64,000 nucleotides of DNA, taken from positions 62,001 through 126,000 of the forward strand of contig NZ_WHOB01000048.1 in NCBI RefSeq assembly GCF_013141775.1, in the 5' to 3' direction. Below the pieces are notes generated by a model. It did no database searches. It saw only the letters and a program-made list of their open reading frames with translations, and was not told the origin of the DNA. Within the stretch, counting starts at the first letter, position 1; each line of letters begins with the position of its first letter. Below are positions 8,570 through 16,637 of the stretch, in pieces. Both the position numbers and the translations under genes were made by a program. This DNA is from Paenibacillus phytohabitans (GTDB lineage Bacteria > Bacillota > Bacilli > Paenibacillales > Paenibacillaceae).

Positions 8570-10399
8570 ATGATTCACCCGGACGATCATGAAGTAAGCG
8601 GGTTTCTCTATGCAGACGGACACCGCTTAAGAAACGGGGATGGGCGCGAGCTGCTGCTGCGCGGTGTAGGGCTTGGAAGCTGGCTGCTGCCTGAAGGGTA
8701 CATGTGGCGTTTCCCGGAACAGGGAGACCGTCCGCGCCGGATCGAAGCGATGATTACAGCGCTTATTGGTGCTGACGGGGCGGAGGCGTTCTGGGAGACC
8801 TATTATGACCGCTATGTGGCCGAAGCGGATATTGCGCGGATTGCCGCAGAAGGCTTCAACTCGGTCCGGATTCCGATTAATGCCCGCTATATCCTGCGGG
8901 AAGAAGAGGGAGTGTCCGGCTGGCATGAGGAGCATCTGGTGCGACTGGATCAGGTTATCGGCTGGTGCAGGGAGCACAGAATCTACGCCATTCTGGATCT
9001 GCACGGAGCACCCGGCGGCCAGACCGGAACGAATATCGACGACTCCGCGCGGGATGTGCCGGAGCTGTTCACGGATGAACGCAACAAGCAGCTGACTATC
9101 GCCATCTGGCGGATGCTCGCCGGGCGGTATAAGGATGAATGGATCGTTGCGGGCTATGACCTGCTGAACGAGCCGCTGCCGGATTGGTTCTCGCAGTACA
9201 ATGATCAGGTGATGCCGCTGTACCGCGAGATTATTGTGGCTATCCGGGAGGTTGATGCCCGGCATATGATTATTCTGGAGGGTGTGCACTGGGCGACGGA
9301 CTGGTCGATCTTCGAGGGATTGCCGGATAATAAGCTGCCGGATGATAATGTAATGCTGCAGTTTCACAAGTACTGGAACAACCCCGATACCGAGAGCATT
9401 CAGAAGTATCTGGACGCAAGAGAGCGGCTGAATGTGCCGCTGTTCATGGGCGAGGGCGGAGAGAACAATAAGGACTGGTACGCCGGTGCTTTTCGCCTGT
9501 TTGAGGATCACGGGATCTCCTGGAACTTCTGGACCTGGAAAAAGCTCGACACGGATAATTCCCCCTGTTCAATCGTTCTTCCGCAAGGCTGGCATAAGCT
9601 GGTCGGCTATCTGGAGGGAGGCGTGAAGCCGGAGCGTGTGGAGGCACAGGGGATTCTGGACGAGTACTTGCTTAATCTGAGCCTGGACAACTGTGTGTAC
9701 CATGCGGACGTTGTCCGCTCGCTGTTCCGGCGGCTGCCGGTGCGGATTCCTGCTATTTTTTATGGCTACAAGGGGAGCGGTCTCAGCTTCGGGAGAGCTT
9801 CCGGCAGGCAGGCTGCGGCAGGCACCGGCTTCCGGGAGGAGGACGGAATGGACTTCCGCTTCGTGGAGGGAGACCGGACGGTACCCAATTTCCAGCACGG
9901 CCGCGGACAGGCCTGGCTGCCTGAGGAGAGGCTGTGTGTCAGCTTGACCGAGGGCGACTGGGCGGCGTATGAATTTACGGTTGCGGGCCGGGATTCGGAG
10001 CGGCTGAGGCTGGGGGACAAGGAGGGCTTGCGGGAGCGGCAGGAGTCACGGGACTCGGAGGATGCGCCAGAGTTGCAGAGCTTGGAGGAACCGGGGGACA
10101 CGCAGGAGTCGCAGGACACGCGGGTCTTGGAGGAGTCGCAGGACACGCAGGGCTCGGAGGATAGGCAGGATTCGCTGGCTCTGGAGCTGCGGGTCCTGAT
10201 GAGCGGGCCGGACAGTGAGCTGCTGGTGAAGCTGGACGGTCAGGAGATCGGCCGAATTCACGGTGCTGCCTCGGACTTCGGGCAGGACTGGCAGACGGTG
10301 CGGATTCAGAGCGGCCAGCGGCTGGAGGCCGGAAGCCATGAGCTGACAGTCAGCGCTGCGGCTGGTGCGGCATCCCTGGAGTGGCTGGATTTGCGGTAG
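8570..10399 (+). CDS. intracellular GH5 glycoside hydrolase with C-terminal beta module split by a low-complexity insert
   Basis: A 609-residue hydrolase of glycoside hydrolase family 5. The barrel spans about 15-375, opening LLLRGVGLGSWL, with acid/base Glu201 in LLNEP, candidate nucleophile Glu295 in MGEGGEN, and conserved DLHGAPG and WTWKK segments. No signal peptide is present, so it should act on imported beta-linked oligosaccharides. The C-terminal 180 residues look like a CBM6-like beta-sandwich (FRFVEGDRTVPNFQHGRGQ ... AAYEFTV ... LELRVLMSGPDSELLVKLDG). That sandwich is interrupted at about 475-540 by a Glu/Gln/Asp/Ser-rich repeat tract. Last gene of importer unit 1. Confidence 0.88.
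   Translation: MIHPDDHEVSGFLYADGHRLRNGDGRELLLRGVGLGSWLLPEGYMWRFPEQGDRPRRIEAMITALIGADGAEAFWETYYDRYVAEADIARIAAEGFNSVRIPINARYILREEEGVSGWHEEHLVRLDQVIGWCREHRIYAILDLHGAPGGQTGTNIDDSARDVPELFTDERNKQLTIAIWRMLAGRYKDEWIVAGYDLLNEPLPDWFSQYNDQVMPLYREIIVAIREVDARHMIILEGVHWATDWSIFEGLPDNKLPDDNVMLQFHKYWNNPDTESIQKYLDARERLNVPLFMGEGGENNKDWYAGAFRLFEDHGISWNFWTWKKLDTDNSPCSIVLPQGWHKLVGYLEGGVKPERVEAQGILDEYLLNLSLDNCVYHADVVRSLFRRLPVRIPAIFYGYKGSGLSFGRASGRQAAAGTGFREEDGMDFRFVEGDRTVPNFQHGRGQAWLPEERLCVSLTEGDWAAYEFTVAGRDSERLRLGDKEGLRERQESRDSEDAPELQSLEEPGDTQESQDTRVLEESQDTQGSEDRQDSLALELRVLMSGPDSELLVKLDGQEIGRIHGAASDFGQDWQTVRIQSGQRLEAGSHELTVSAAAGAASLEWLDLR
10104..10148 (+). repeat. in-frame 27-bp-offset repeat inside GH5 gene
   Basis: An identical 18-bp string starting AGGAGTCGCAGGACACGC occurs at 10104-10121 and 10131-10148, nine codons apart. 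It sits in a longer degenerate purine-rich tract (about 10000-10170) encoding repeated Glu-Ser-Gln-Asp-Thr. The in-frame spacing suggests expansion by slippage under coding constraint. Confidence 0.75.
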
Positions 10400-10426
10400 T
10401 GCAAAGGTGCTGTAAAGGTACAACAT

Positions 10427-10680
10427 GAAGGTACAGTAAGGATGCAGCGAAGGAACGGTGAGGGTACGGTAAAGGTACAATGAGAGTGCAGTAAAGGTAG
10501 AGTAAAGGTACAGTAGAAGTACAGCAAAGGTACAAAGAAAGTACAGTATGCATGCAGAGAAGGAACGGCGAGGGTGCAGTAAAAGTAGAGTAAATGGTAG
10601 GGGAGAGGTAATGTAAGAATAGAATATAATTAGAGTGCAGGTAAAATAGAGGTACAGCGAAGGTACAGTAAAGGTACAGT
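10427..10680. repeat. 11-bp minisatellite, about 16 plus 3 units
   Basis: Sixteen consecutive 11-bp units run from 10427 to 10602 (consensus AAAGGTACAGT, some units strongly diverged). Three more clean units follow at 10648-10680 after a 45-bp break. Two longer related pieces precede it from 10401, directly after the GH5 stop codon. The array has no stop codons on the reverse strand, which creates spurious open frames there. No gene is supported in this stretch. Confidence 0.85.
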
Positions 10681-10740
10681 ATCGGAACGCAGACAAGCAT
10701 GCCCGCCTGCGCTAACAGGATCATTCAGCTAATGTGATAA

Positions 10741-10779
10741 GGCTCGTAAATTGCGTTTCCGCAGTTTACGGGCCTTTTT
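10741..10779 (+). terminator. strong intrinsic terminator of importer unit 1
   Basis: A 15-bp stem (10741-10755 with 10760-10774, two G-U pairs) around a TTTC loop, followed by TTTTT. It comes 340 bp after the GH5 stop, beyond the 11-bp repeat array, so the array is probably transcribed as 3' leader-out RNA. Confidence 0.85.
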
Positions 10780-10874
10780 GTATGCAGTAATACTTTGTTA
10801 CTTAGGTACCTTTGTTACCTCAGGAATTTCCTCATTCATCCGCTTTCCGCGGCAGGAGCGAGTGACTTTTTGTG

Positions 10875-11054
10875 AAATCCTGCACAAAATACAACATTTT
10901 CTGCCTAATATCGATTCAAATCCAATATTGTTGTATCTAATGCAACATTTTTCCTGTTTCAGACGGCTTAGCCGGATTATTCTTGTATTTTATACAACAA
11001 TCCTCCCGAACACTGAGCTATCCATGAATCAAAGTTGTAAAACGTACAACAATT
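10875..11054. repeat. four-dyad intergenic array, copy A (GTTGTA/TACAAC units)
   Basis: Four short inverted repeats with core GTTGTA, five bases, TACAAC have centres at 10887, 10938, 10990 and 11042. The spacings are 51, 52 and 52 bp. The arms of the first unit are degenerate; the fourth has a perfect 6-bp core. The remainder of the 10780-11361 gap shows no supported gene. The array lies between the terminator of unit 1 and the promoter of unit 2. Confidence 0.7.
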
Positions 11055-11326
11055 TTGTCTTCAGTACTTCTAGAGTGTCTCCATTTAGCCGGCAACGAAT
11101 CACGCGCATGGAATTGACGTATTCCGCCAGTCCTACAGCGATCATTCGGTAACTTGTCGGGTTGTTGTCTTTAGTGCGGCCCAGATAGATTGGAGTTGAA
11201 ACTGTAATGCAGGTTATTGCTGTTTCATGTTCCCGACAGACCGGCTCAATCCGAATAGTAATATTGTTCTATCAATCCCTTAAATCCGTTCATGGCTGCG
11301 CCGCGGTTCCCTTGTTATTCTTATCT

Positions 11327-11340
11327 TGTAAACGATATCA
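11327..11340 (+). promoter_or_regulatory. perfect cre (CcpA) site
   Basis: TGTAAACGATATCA matches the cre consensus TGWAANCGNTNWCA at every position. It lies 21 bp before the first permease start, so glucose repression by CcpA through road-block or promoter occlusion is expected. Confidence 0.75.
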
Positions 11341-11361
11341 ATGCAAAGAGGTGAATTCCTT

Positions 11362-12324
11362 GTGGCGCATTTCCCGGCTCCCCTGAACACTGCCGCAATG
11401 CCGAAGAGCGCATACAGAGCTAAGGTGTGGAAGCGCATATGGAGCATGCGTATCCTGTATCTCATGCTGCTTCCCGGTGTGGCCTACTACATTATTTACA
11501 AGTATATACCCATGTACGGAGTGCTGATTGCCTTCAAAGATTATGACATTTTGAGCGGGATTGTGCGCAGTCCGTGGGCAGATCCCTGGTACAAGCATTT
11601 TCAGTTTTTTTTCGAATCGCCTTATTTCAGTCAATTGCTCACGAACACCTTCCTGATCAGTCTGTACAAAACAATCTGGGGAACGATTCCTGCCATCGGC
11701 GTGGCTCTGCTCATTCATGAAGGCCGCAGCCTTTGGCTGAACCGGATCGTACAAACGCTGAGCTATATGCCCCATTTTCTGTCCTATGTCATTATCTACG
11801 GCATTGCAATTGCCTTTCTGTCGGAAACCTCAGGCCTCGTCAACCGCTGGGTGGTGGAAGCGGGCGGGAACGGCATTCCGTTTCTGACCTCGACAGCGTA
11901 TTTCCGCAGTGTGCTGGTGGGAACCGATGTCTGGAAGGATCTTGGCTGGGGGGCTATCATTTATCTGGCGGCCATGTCCAGCATTGATGCTACTCTGTAT
12001 GAAGCGGCCCGCATTGACGGCGCGGGAAGGCTGCGCCGGATCTGGCATGTGACACTGCCCGGCATCCGCTCCGTGATTATCCTGCTGCTGGTGCTGAAGG
12101 TCGGCTCCGCACTGGATGCCGGTTTCGAGCAGATTTACATTATGTACAATCTCCAGGTAATGCCGGTGGCAGATATTATTGATACCTGGGTATTCCGGGT
12201 AGGCTTGGAGCAACTGAATTTCAGCCTGGCGACAGCGGTCGGATTGTTTAAATCCCTGATTGGACTTGTGCTTATCTTCCTGTCTAATAAGCTGGCCCGG
12301 AGATGGGGGGGCAATCTATGGTAA
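11362..12324 (+). CDS. LplB-type sugar ABC transporter permease
   Basis: A 320-residue permease of the LplB/PTS-independent polysaccharide importer group (KRIWSMRILYLMLLPGVAYYIIYKYIPMYG). The EAA loop is YEAARIDGAGRLRRIWHVTLP. GTG 11362 is chosen because AGAGGTGA lies 7 bp upstream; an ATG at 11341 in frame would extend it by seven residues but has no ribosome site. First gene of importer unit 2; overlaps the next permease by 7 bp. Confidence 0.9.
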   Translation: MAHFPAPLNTAAMPKSAYRAKVWKRIWSMRILYLMLLPGVAYYIIYKYIPMYGVLIAFKDYDILSGIVRSPWADPWYKHFQFFFESPYFSQLLTNTFLISLYKTIWGTIPAIGVALLIHEGRSLWLNRIVQTLSYMPHFLSYVIIYGIAIAFLSETSGLVNRWVVEAGGNGIPFLTSTAYFRSVLVGTDVWKDLGWGAIIYLAAMSSIDATLYEAARIDGAGRLRRIWHVTLPGIRSVIILLLVLKVGSALDAGFEQIYIMYNLQVMPVADIIDTWVFRVGLEQLNFSLATAVGLFKSLIGLVLIFLSNKLARRWGGNLW

Positions 12325-13178
12325 GCCACGGAAACGAACGCTATTTCGATTATTTCATTAATATTCTGCTGATTTTGCTGGCTGTGATTTCCGTCTTTCC
12401 CCTGCTGTATGTGTTCGCCGTATCGATTACGCCATACAGCGAGGTGCTGCGCAACGGCGGTTTCGTACTGATTCCCCGCCGGATTACCTTTGAGGCTTAT
12501 AAGGCGCTGTTTGGAATGGATGCCATTCCCCGCGCCTTCCTCGTGACCAGCTTCGTTACGGTAATGAACACGCTGATCAATCTGGTCCTGACGGTGCTCA
12601 TGGCCTACACCTTGAGCCGCAAGCATCTGGTGGGCCGCAGCTTCTTCATCTTCCTGATCGTGTTCACCATGATGTTCGGCGGCGGCTTGATCCCGACCTA
12701 CCTGGTCGTAAAGGGAACCGGCCTGCTCAACACGATCTGGGCGATGATTATTCCCGGGGCGATGTCTACCTGGAATGTGCTTGTGGTCAAAACGTTCTTC
12801 GAAAGCCTGCCCGAAGAACTGTTCGAATCGGGACGGATCGACGGTGCGGGCGAATTTACAGTGCTGCTGCGGCTGGCCCTGCCGCTCTCCATCCCGGTGC
12901 TGATGACCATCGGCTTGTTCTGTGTCGTAGGCAGCTGGAATACCTTCTTCAGCGCCGTCTACTATATTACTGACCCCGGCTTGAATCCGCTTCAGGTCAT
13001 CATCCGCGGTCTGTTATTATCCTCCGAGCAAATGGAATATAATGCGGACATTGTACTGCCGACAACGACCTTGCAGATGGCTTCGGTAGTGGCGGCAAGC
13101 CTGCCGGTCATCGTGGTCTATCCCTTTGTGCAGAAGCATCTGACAAAAGGCATGCTGATCGGTGCCGTGAAGGGTTAA
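12318..13178 (+). CDS. YtcP/LplC-type sugar ABC transporter permease
   Basis: A 286-residue partner permease with six helices. The EAA-like loop reads FESGRIDGAGEFTVLLRLALP, with Ser-Gly in place of Ala-Ala as is common in LplC-type subunits, and the C-terminus is VQKHLTKGMLIGAVKG. The ATG at 12318 is preferred over 12303 because a GGGGGG tract is placed 5-9 bp before it. It overlaps the preceding gene, indicating coupled translation. Confidence 0.9.
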   Translation: MVSHGNERYFDYFINILLILLAVISVFPLLYVFAVSITPYSEVLRNGGFVLIPRRITFEAYKALFGMDAIPRAFLVTSFVTVMNTLINLVLTVLMAYTLSRKHLVGRSFFIFLIVFTMMFGGGLIPTYLVVKGTGLLNTIWAMIIPGAMSTWNVLVVKTFFESLPEELFESGRIDGAGEFTVLLRLALPLSIPVLMTIGLFCVVGSWNTFFSAVYYITDPGLNPLQVIIRGLLLSSEQMEYNADIVLPTTTLQMASVVAASLPVIVVYPFVQKHLTKGMLIGAVKG

Positions 13179-13257
13179 CGGATTGTTCCCGGCGCTGTTC
13201 AAACGCTGGCAGCGCCGACTCAATACAACATTTGTTATACGAAAGGGGAGTATCACT

Positions 13258-14802
13258 ATGAAACACAAGAAGCGTATTCCTGCTGTACTGGCCTGTGTAT
13301 TAACAGCGGGCCTGCTGCTGTCCGCCTGCGGAGGAAGCCCGAAATCAGATTCTTCATCTACGAAGGGGCCAGGCTCATCAACAGACGCTCCGGCGGACGC
13401 CCGGGCGGAGAAGGTAGCTATCGAGGTCATGCGGGTCGGCTGGAACACCACCACCCAGATGCCCAAAGAACAAGATAACTTCGTGAAGAAGACGCTGGAT
13501 GAGAAACTCAATATTGACCTGAAAATGACGCTGACCTCTTCAGCGGATGAATTCATTCAGAAGCTGAATATCCGGGCGGCGGGCAGCGACCTGCCCGATG
13601 TGATCCTCTTCAATGGGCGGAATGAGTTCCAGGAATATGTCAAGAAGAACATTCTGCTTGATCTGGAGCCGTATAAGGAGAAATTGAAGCCCGCAGCGGA
13701 TGCCATCGGAGACAATGTGTACAGCCGGGTGGAGGTTAACGGCAAGCATTACGCCATATCGCTTAATCCCCAGAGTAACTGGAATTTATTCTGGGTGCGC
13801 AAGGATTGGCTGGATAAGCTGCAGCTGCCGGTTCCTGAGACCCTGGATGAAGTGTTTGAGGTTGCGAAAGCGTTTACCGATCAGGACCCGGACGGGAATA
13901 ACAAGAAAGACACGTTCGGGATCACAGGCAGCCTCGGCACTCTGGTCCATTTGATCAACCTGCAGCATGGCGTCGCCGACGCGCTGTATATCAAGGACGG
14001 GAAGATGGTCAACGGCATGTTCGAGCCGGAAATGAAGGAAGCGCTGGCTTATACTCAGAAGGTTCTGAATTCCGGCGTGGTTGATCCGGAGATTGCCAGC
14101 AACAAGGGCGACAACGCCAAAGACAAAGCATTCCAGGGCAAGGCCGGCATTATCATCAGCGACTGGACGCAGATTATGAAGGACAATGAAGTGGAGAAAT
14201 GGAAGGGCGCCAATCCGGATGCGGAATTCCTGATGCTGAACAAGCTGCAGGGACCCAAAGCGAACATCCTAGCCGCCATGGATAAGTCCAGCGTATCCGG
14301 CATCGTAGCCATCTCGCGCCAGGCCGCCCAAGACGAAACCAAGCTGAACCGCATTTTTGACCTTATCAATTATACGGCCTCCGGTGAAGGATCCGAGCTT
14401 GTGCAGTTTGGCCAGGAAGGTGTACATTTCACCAAAGAAAACGGTAAGCCGGTCATTACGGACCGGTCCGCAGAGGCGGCATTCACCTGGGTCTACCAGC
14501 TGGCCGGCCGGCCGGAAGCGGAATATCTGAGCACCAAATTTGCCAAACAGATTGACTATATTCAGGCGAGCGAGCAGGTTGAAGTGCTGGATACCTACAA
14601 CGGGTTTGTTGTTTTCCCGCAGAACTACAACGCAGCCGACGCCGACCGCTTCAAGAATGAGGAAATGCTCAAATTCCAATACGGCAAAACAAAGCTGGAG
14701 CAATACGACAGCTTCCTGGAGAAGCTGAACACGACCTTCAAGTACCAGATCTTCCAGGACAGCGCCATGAAACAGCTGCAGGAGCTGGGTTATGCGGAAT
14801 GA
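13258..14802 (+). CDS. LipO-type extracellular binding lipoprotein
   Basis: A 514-residue solute-binding lipoprotein. The signal peptide ends in LSAC (Cys24), followed by a Ser/Lys/Pro linker. The large body (SSADEFIQKLNIRAAGSDLPDVILFNGRNEF..., NWNLFWVRKDWLDKLQLPVPETLDEVFEVAKAF, DPDGNNKKDTFGI) is characteristic of LipO/YtcQ-type receptors for complex glycans. The DPDGNNKKDT stretch resembles a calcium-binding loop, often seen in this family. Start chosen at ATG 13258 behind AAAGGGGAG. No ATPase gene is linked. Confidence 0.9.
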   Translation: MKHKKRIPAVLACVLTAGLLLSACGGSPKSDSSSTKGPGSSTDAPADARAEKVAIEVMRVGWNTTTQMPKEQDNFVKKTLDEKLNIDLKMTLTSSADEFIQKLNIRAAGSDLPDVILFNGRNEFQEYVKKNILLDLEPYKEKLKPAADAIGDNVYSRVEVNGKHYAISLNPQSNWNLFWVRKDWLDKLQLPVPETLDEVFEVAKAFTDQDPDGNNKKDTFGITGSLGTLVHLINLQHGVADALYIKDGKMVNGMFEPEMKEALAYTQKVLNSGVVDPEIASNKGDNAKDKAFQGKAGIIISDWTQIMKDNEVEKWKGANPDAEFLMLNKLQGPKANILAAMDKSSVSGIVAISRQAAQDETKLNRIFDLINYTASGEGSELVQFGQEGVHFTKENGKPVITDRSAEAAFTWVYQLAGRPEAEYLSTKFAKQIDYIQASEQVEVLDTYNGFVVFPQNYNAADADRFKNEEMLKFQYGKTKLEQYDSFLEKLNTTFKYQIFQDSAMKQLQELGYAE

Positions 14803-14882
14803 ACAGGATAAACCTGCGGAAGCCGGAAGTTGTGATATACTGTAGCATGAATTTACGGTAACGATAACCGGGAGGGAAGACG

Positions 14883-16637
14883 ATGGGAGGCTGGAAACGC
14901 ATATGGCCACAAAAGTTCAGAGACCGCTTGTTTGCCGCTGTTGTGATCTTCCTCCTGCTGCCCTTTTTCCTGCTGCAAATCTATAATTACCGGATGATGG
15001 AACGGACCGTATCCCGTGAGTTTCAGGAAAAGGCAATCGAGCAGCTCAACGTGGTTAACGACGCCTTGAACAACGAGATCAATAAAGCTTTCCTCTATTA
15101 TGTGTACCTGGAGCGGGACCCTTATACCCGCTCCGTATTGCTGTATCCGGGACAATTCAATCCTGCGGAGAAAGCGGTATTCCTGCAAAGCACCGCCCGT
15201 CCGGCATCGCTGGAGTTGCCCGCCCAGATTACTGTCACGCTGGCTGACCGGTCCGGAACGGTGTACCGCACCGACGGGCTTGTGCAGACCGGGCTGGAGC
15301 ATGCCGATTTTGTCTCGGAGAGCGGGTTTGCCGGACTCGGTGCTGAGGGAGACTCCTTCCGCTGGGTGACCGGCGAGGATTTGTCCATGTATGCTGTATT
15401 GCTCGATAAATGGCAGCAGCCGTTCGGTTATCTGCGGATTAATTTTTATTATGACGGCTGGCTTGCTGAAGCGTCGCGGGATCTGCTGCTCCAGCAGCAT
15501 TATGTATTGATGGACCAGGGAGGCCAGTTGCTCAATTCCTCCGATTACTTCCGGGCAGTGGACCGCACGGCCATCCAAGAAATGATCCGCGTTCCGGAAA
15601 GAGAGGAACCTATGCAGCGGGTTGATTATGAGAGCTCGTCGATTCTGACGATCAGCCCGCTCTACAATCTGGATTGGTATCTGGCAGCGTCCATGCCGCT
15701 GAATACTTATCTTGGGAATATGAAGGAACTGCGGGAGCAGAATTTCAATTTCTCCCTGCTGTTGTCCGGCGGCTTCCTCCTGCTTACCTTCCTCATCGCC
15801 GGTGCCATGTCCCGGCCCATCGCGCTGCTCCGGCGCAAGATGGCGTTATCCGCACAGGGGGAATTGAATACACGGGTGGAAGAATCCTTTTTCCATGGAG
15901 AGATGAGGGATCTGGCGGCAACGTTCAATACGATGATGACGGATATCGGCGGATTGCTGCAGAAGCTGAAGCTGGAGGAACGGCAGAAGGAAGCGCTGCA
16001 TTACCAGATGCTGACCGCCCAGATGAATCCGCATTTCCTGCTGAACACGCTGAACACGATCAAATGGATCGCCTATGAAAAGGAAGAGGATGAACTCGCG
16101 GAAATATCGATTTCATTGGGCAAATTGCTGGAAACAAGCCTGTACTCGGATGTAGAGCTGATTCCCTTGCAGAATGAGCTGGATCTGTTGCAGGCATATG
16201 TATATATCCAGAATATCCGCTATGAGGGCAAAGTAAGGGTCACTCTGGATGTGGAGGAAGGGCTGGCCTATGCTCTTGTTCCGAAGCTGGCGCTGCAGCC
16301 GCTGATGGAGAATGCCTTCAAACACGGCTTCTCCACGCTGCAGGAGGATGCCCGGGTCTCTGTCCGGGCAAGGAGATCGGGACGCACGCTGATTCTGGAG
16401 CTGGAGGACAACGGTGTCGGCCTTGCCCGCGCCGGGGAACACCCGGAGCTCCGCACGCGCAAGGGCATCGGAATCGCCAACATCCGCCAGCGCCTGCAGC
16501 TGCTGTTCCGGGAAGATGGCAGTCTCGTTCTTCTGGAGGGGGAGAAGGGGACAATGGCACGCATCACCATCCCGTTATTGATTGCAAATCCTTTTCAATC
16601 CGGAGGTGTAGAGCATGTGGAAAATTCTTCTGGTTGA
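14883..16637 (+). CDS. YesM-family sensor histidine kinase
   Basis: A 584-residue membrane kinase. Helices near 17-38 and 287-310 bracket an extracellular sensor. HAMP follows, then His384 in the AQMNPHFLLNTLNTIKW motif and an ATPase domain (LMENAFKHG, LEDNGVGL, RKGIGIANIRQRL). It sits 80 bp downstream of the binding protein of importer unit 2 and probably reports ligand state. Its end overlaps the response regulator by 23 bp, exactly as in importer unit 1. Confidence 0.93.
   Translation: MGGWKRIWPQKFRDRLFAAVVIFLLLPFFLLQIYNYRMMERTVSREFQEKAIEQLNVVNDALNNEINKAFLYYVYLERDPYTRSVLLYPGQFNPAEKAVFLQSTARPASLELPAQITVTLADRSGTVYRTDGLVQTGLEHADFVSESGFAGLGAEGDSFRWVTGEDLSMYAVLLDKWQQPFGYLRINFYYDGWLAEASRDLLLQQHYVLMDQGGQLLNSSDYFRAVDRTAIQEMIRVPEREEPMQRVDYESSSILTISPLYNLDWYLAASMPLNTYLGNMKELREQNFNFSLLLSGGFLLLTFLIAGAMSRPIALLRRKMALSAQGELNTRVEESFFHGEMRDLAATFNTMMTDIGGLLQKLKLEERQKEALHYQMLTAQMNPHFLLNTLNTIKWIAYEKEEDELAEISISLGKLLETSLYSDVELIPLQNELDLLQAYVYIQNIRYEGKVRVTLDVEEGLAYALVPKLALQPLMENAFKHGFSTLQEDARVSVRARRSGRTLILELEDNGVGLARAGEHPELRTRKGIGIANIRQRLQLLFREDGSLVLLEGEKGTMARITIPLLIANPFQSGGVEHVENSSG

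Noticed and set aside
8627-9511. 294-codon minus-strand frame opposite GH5
   Set aside because: Antisense to catalytic GH5 motifs, with no ribosome site or recognisable protein.
10046-10696. Long minus-strand open frames rich in Leu, Tyr, Thr and Cys over the GH5 end and following DNA
   Set aside because: They are open because the 11-bp repeat has no stop codons on that strand; protein composition is repetitive and no ribosome site is present.
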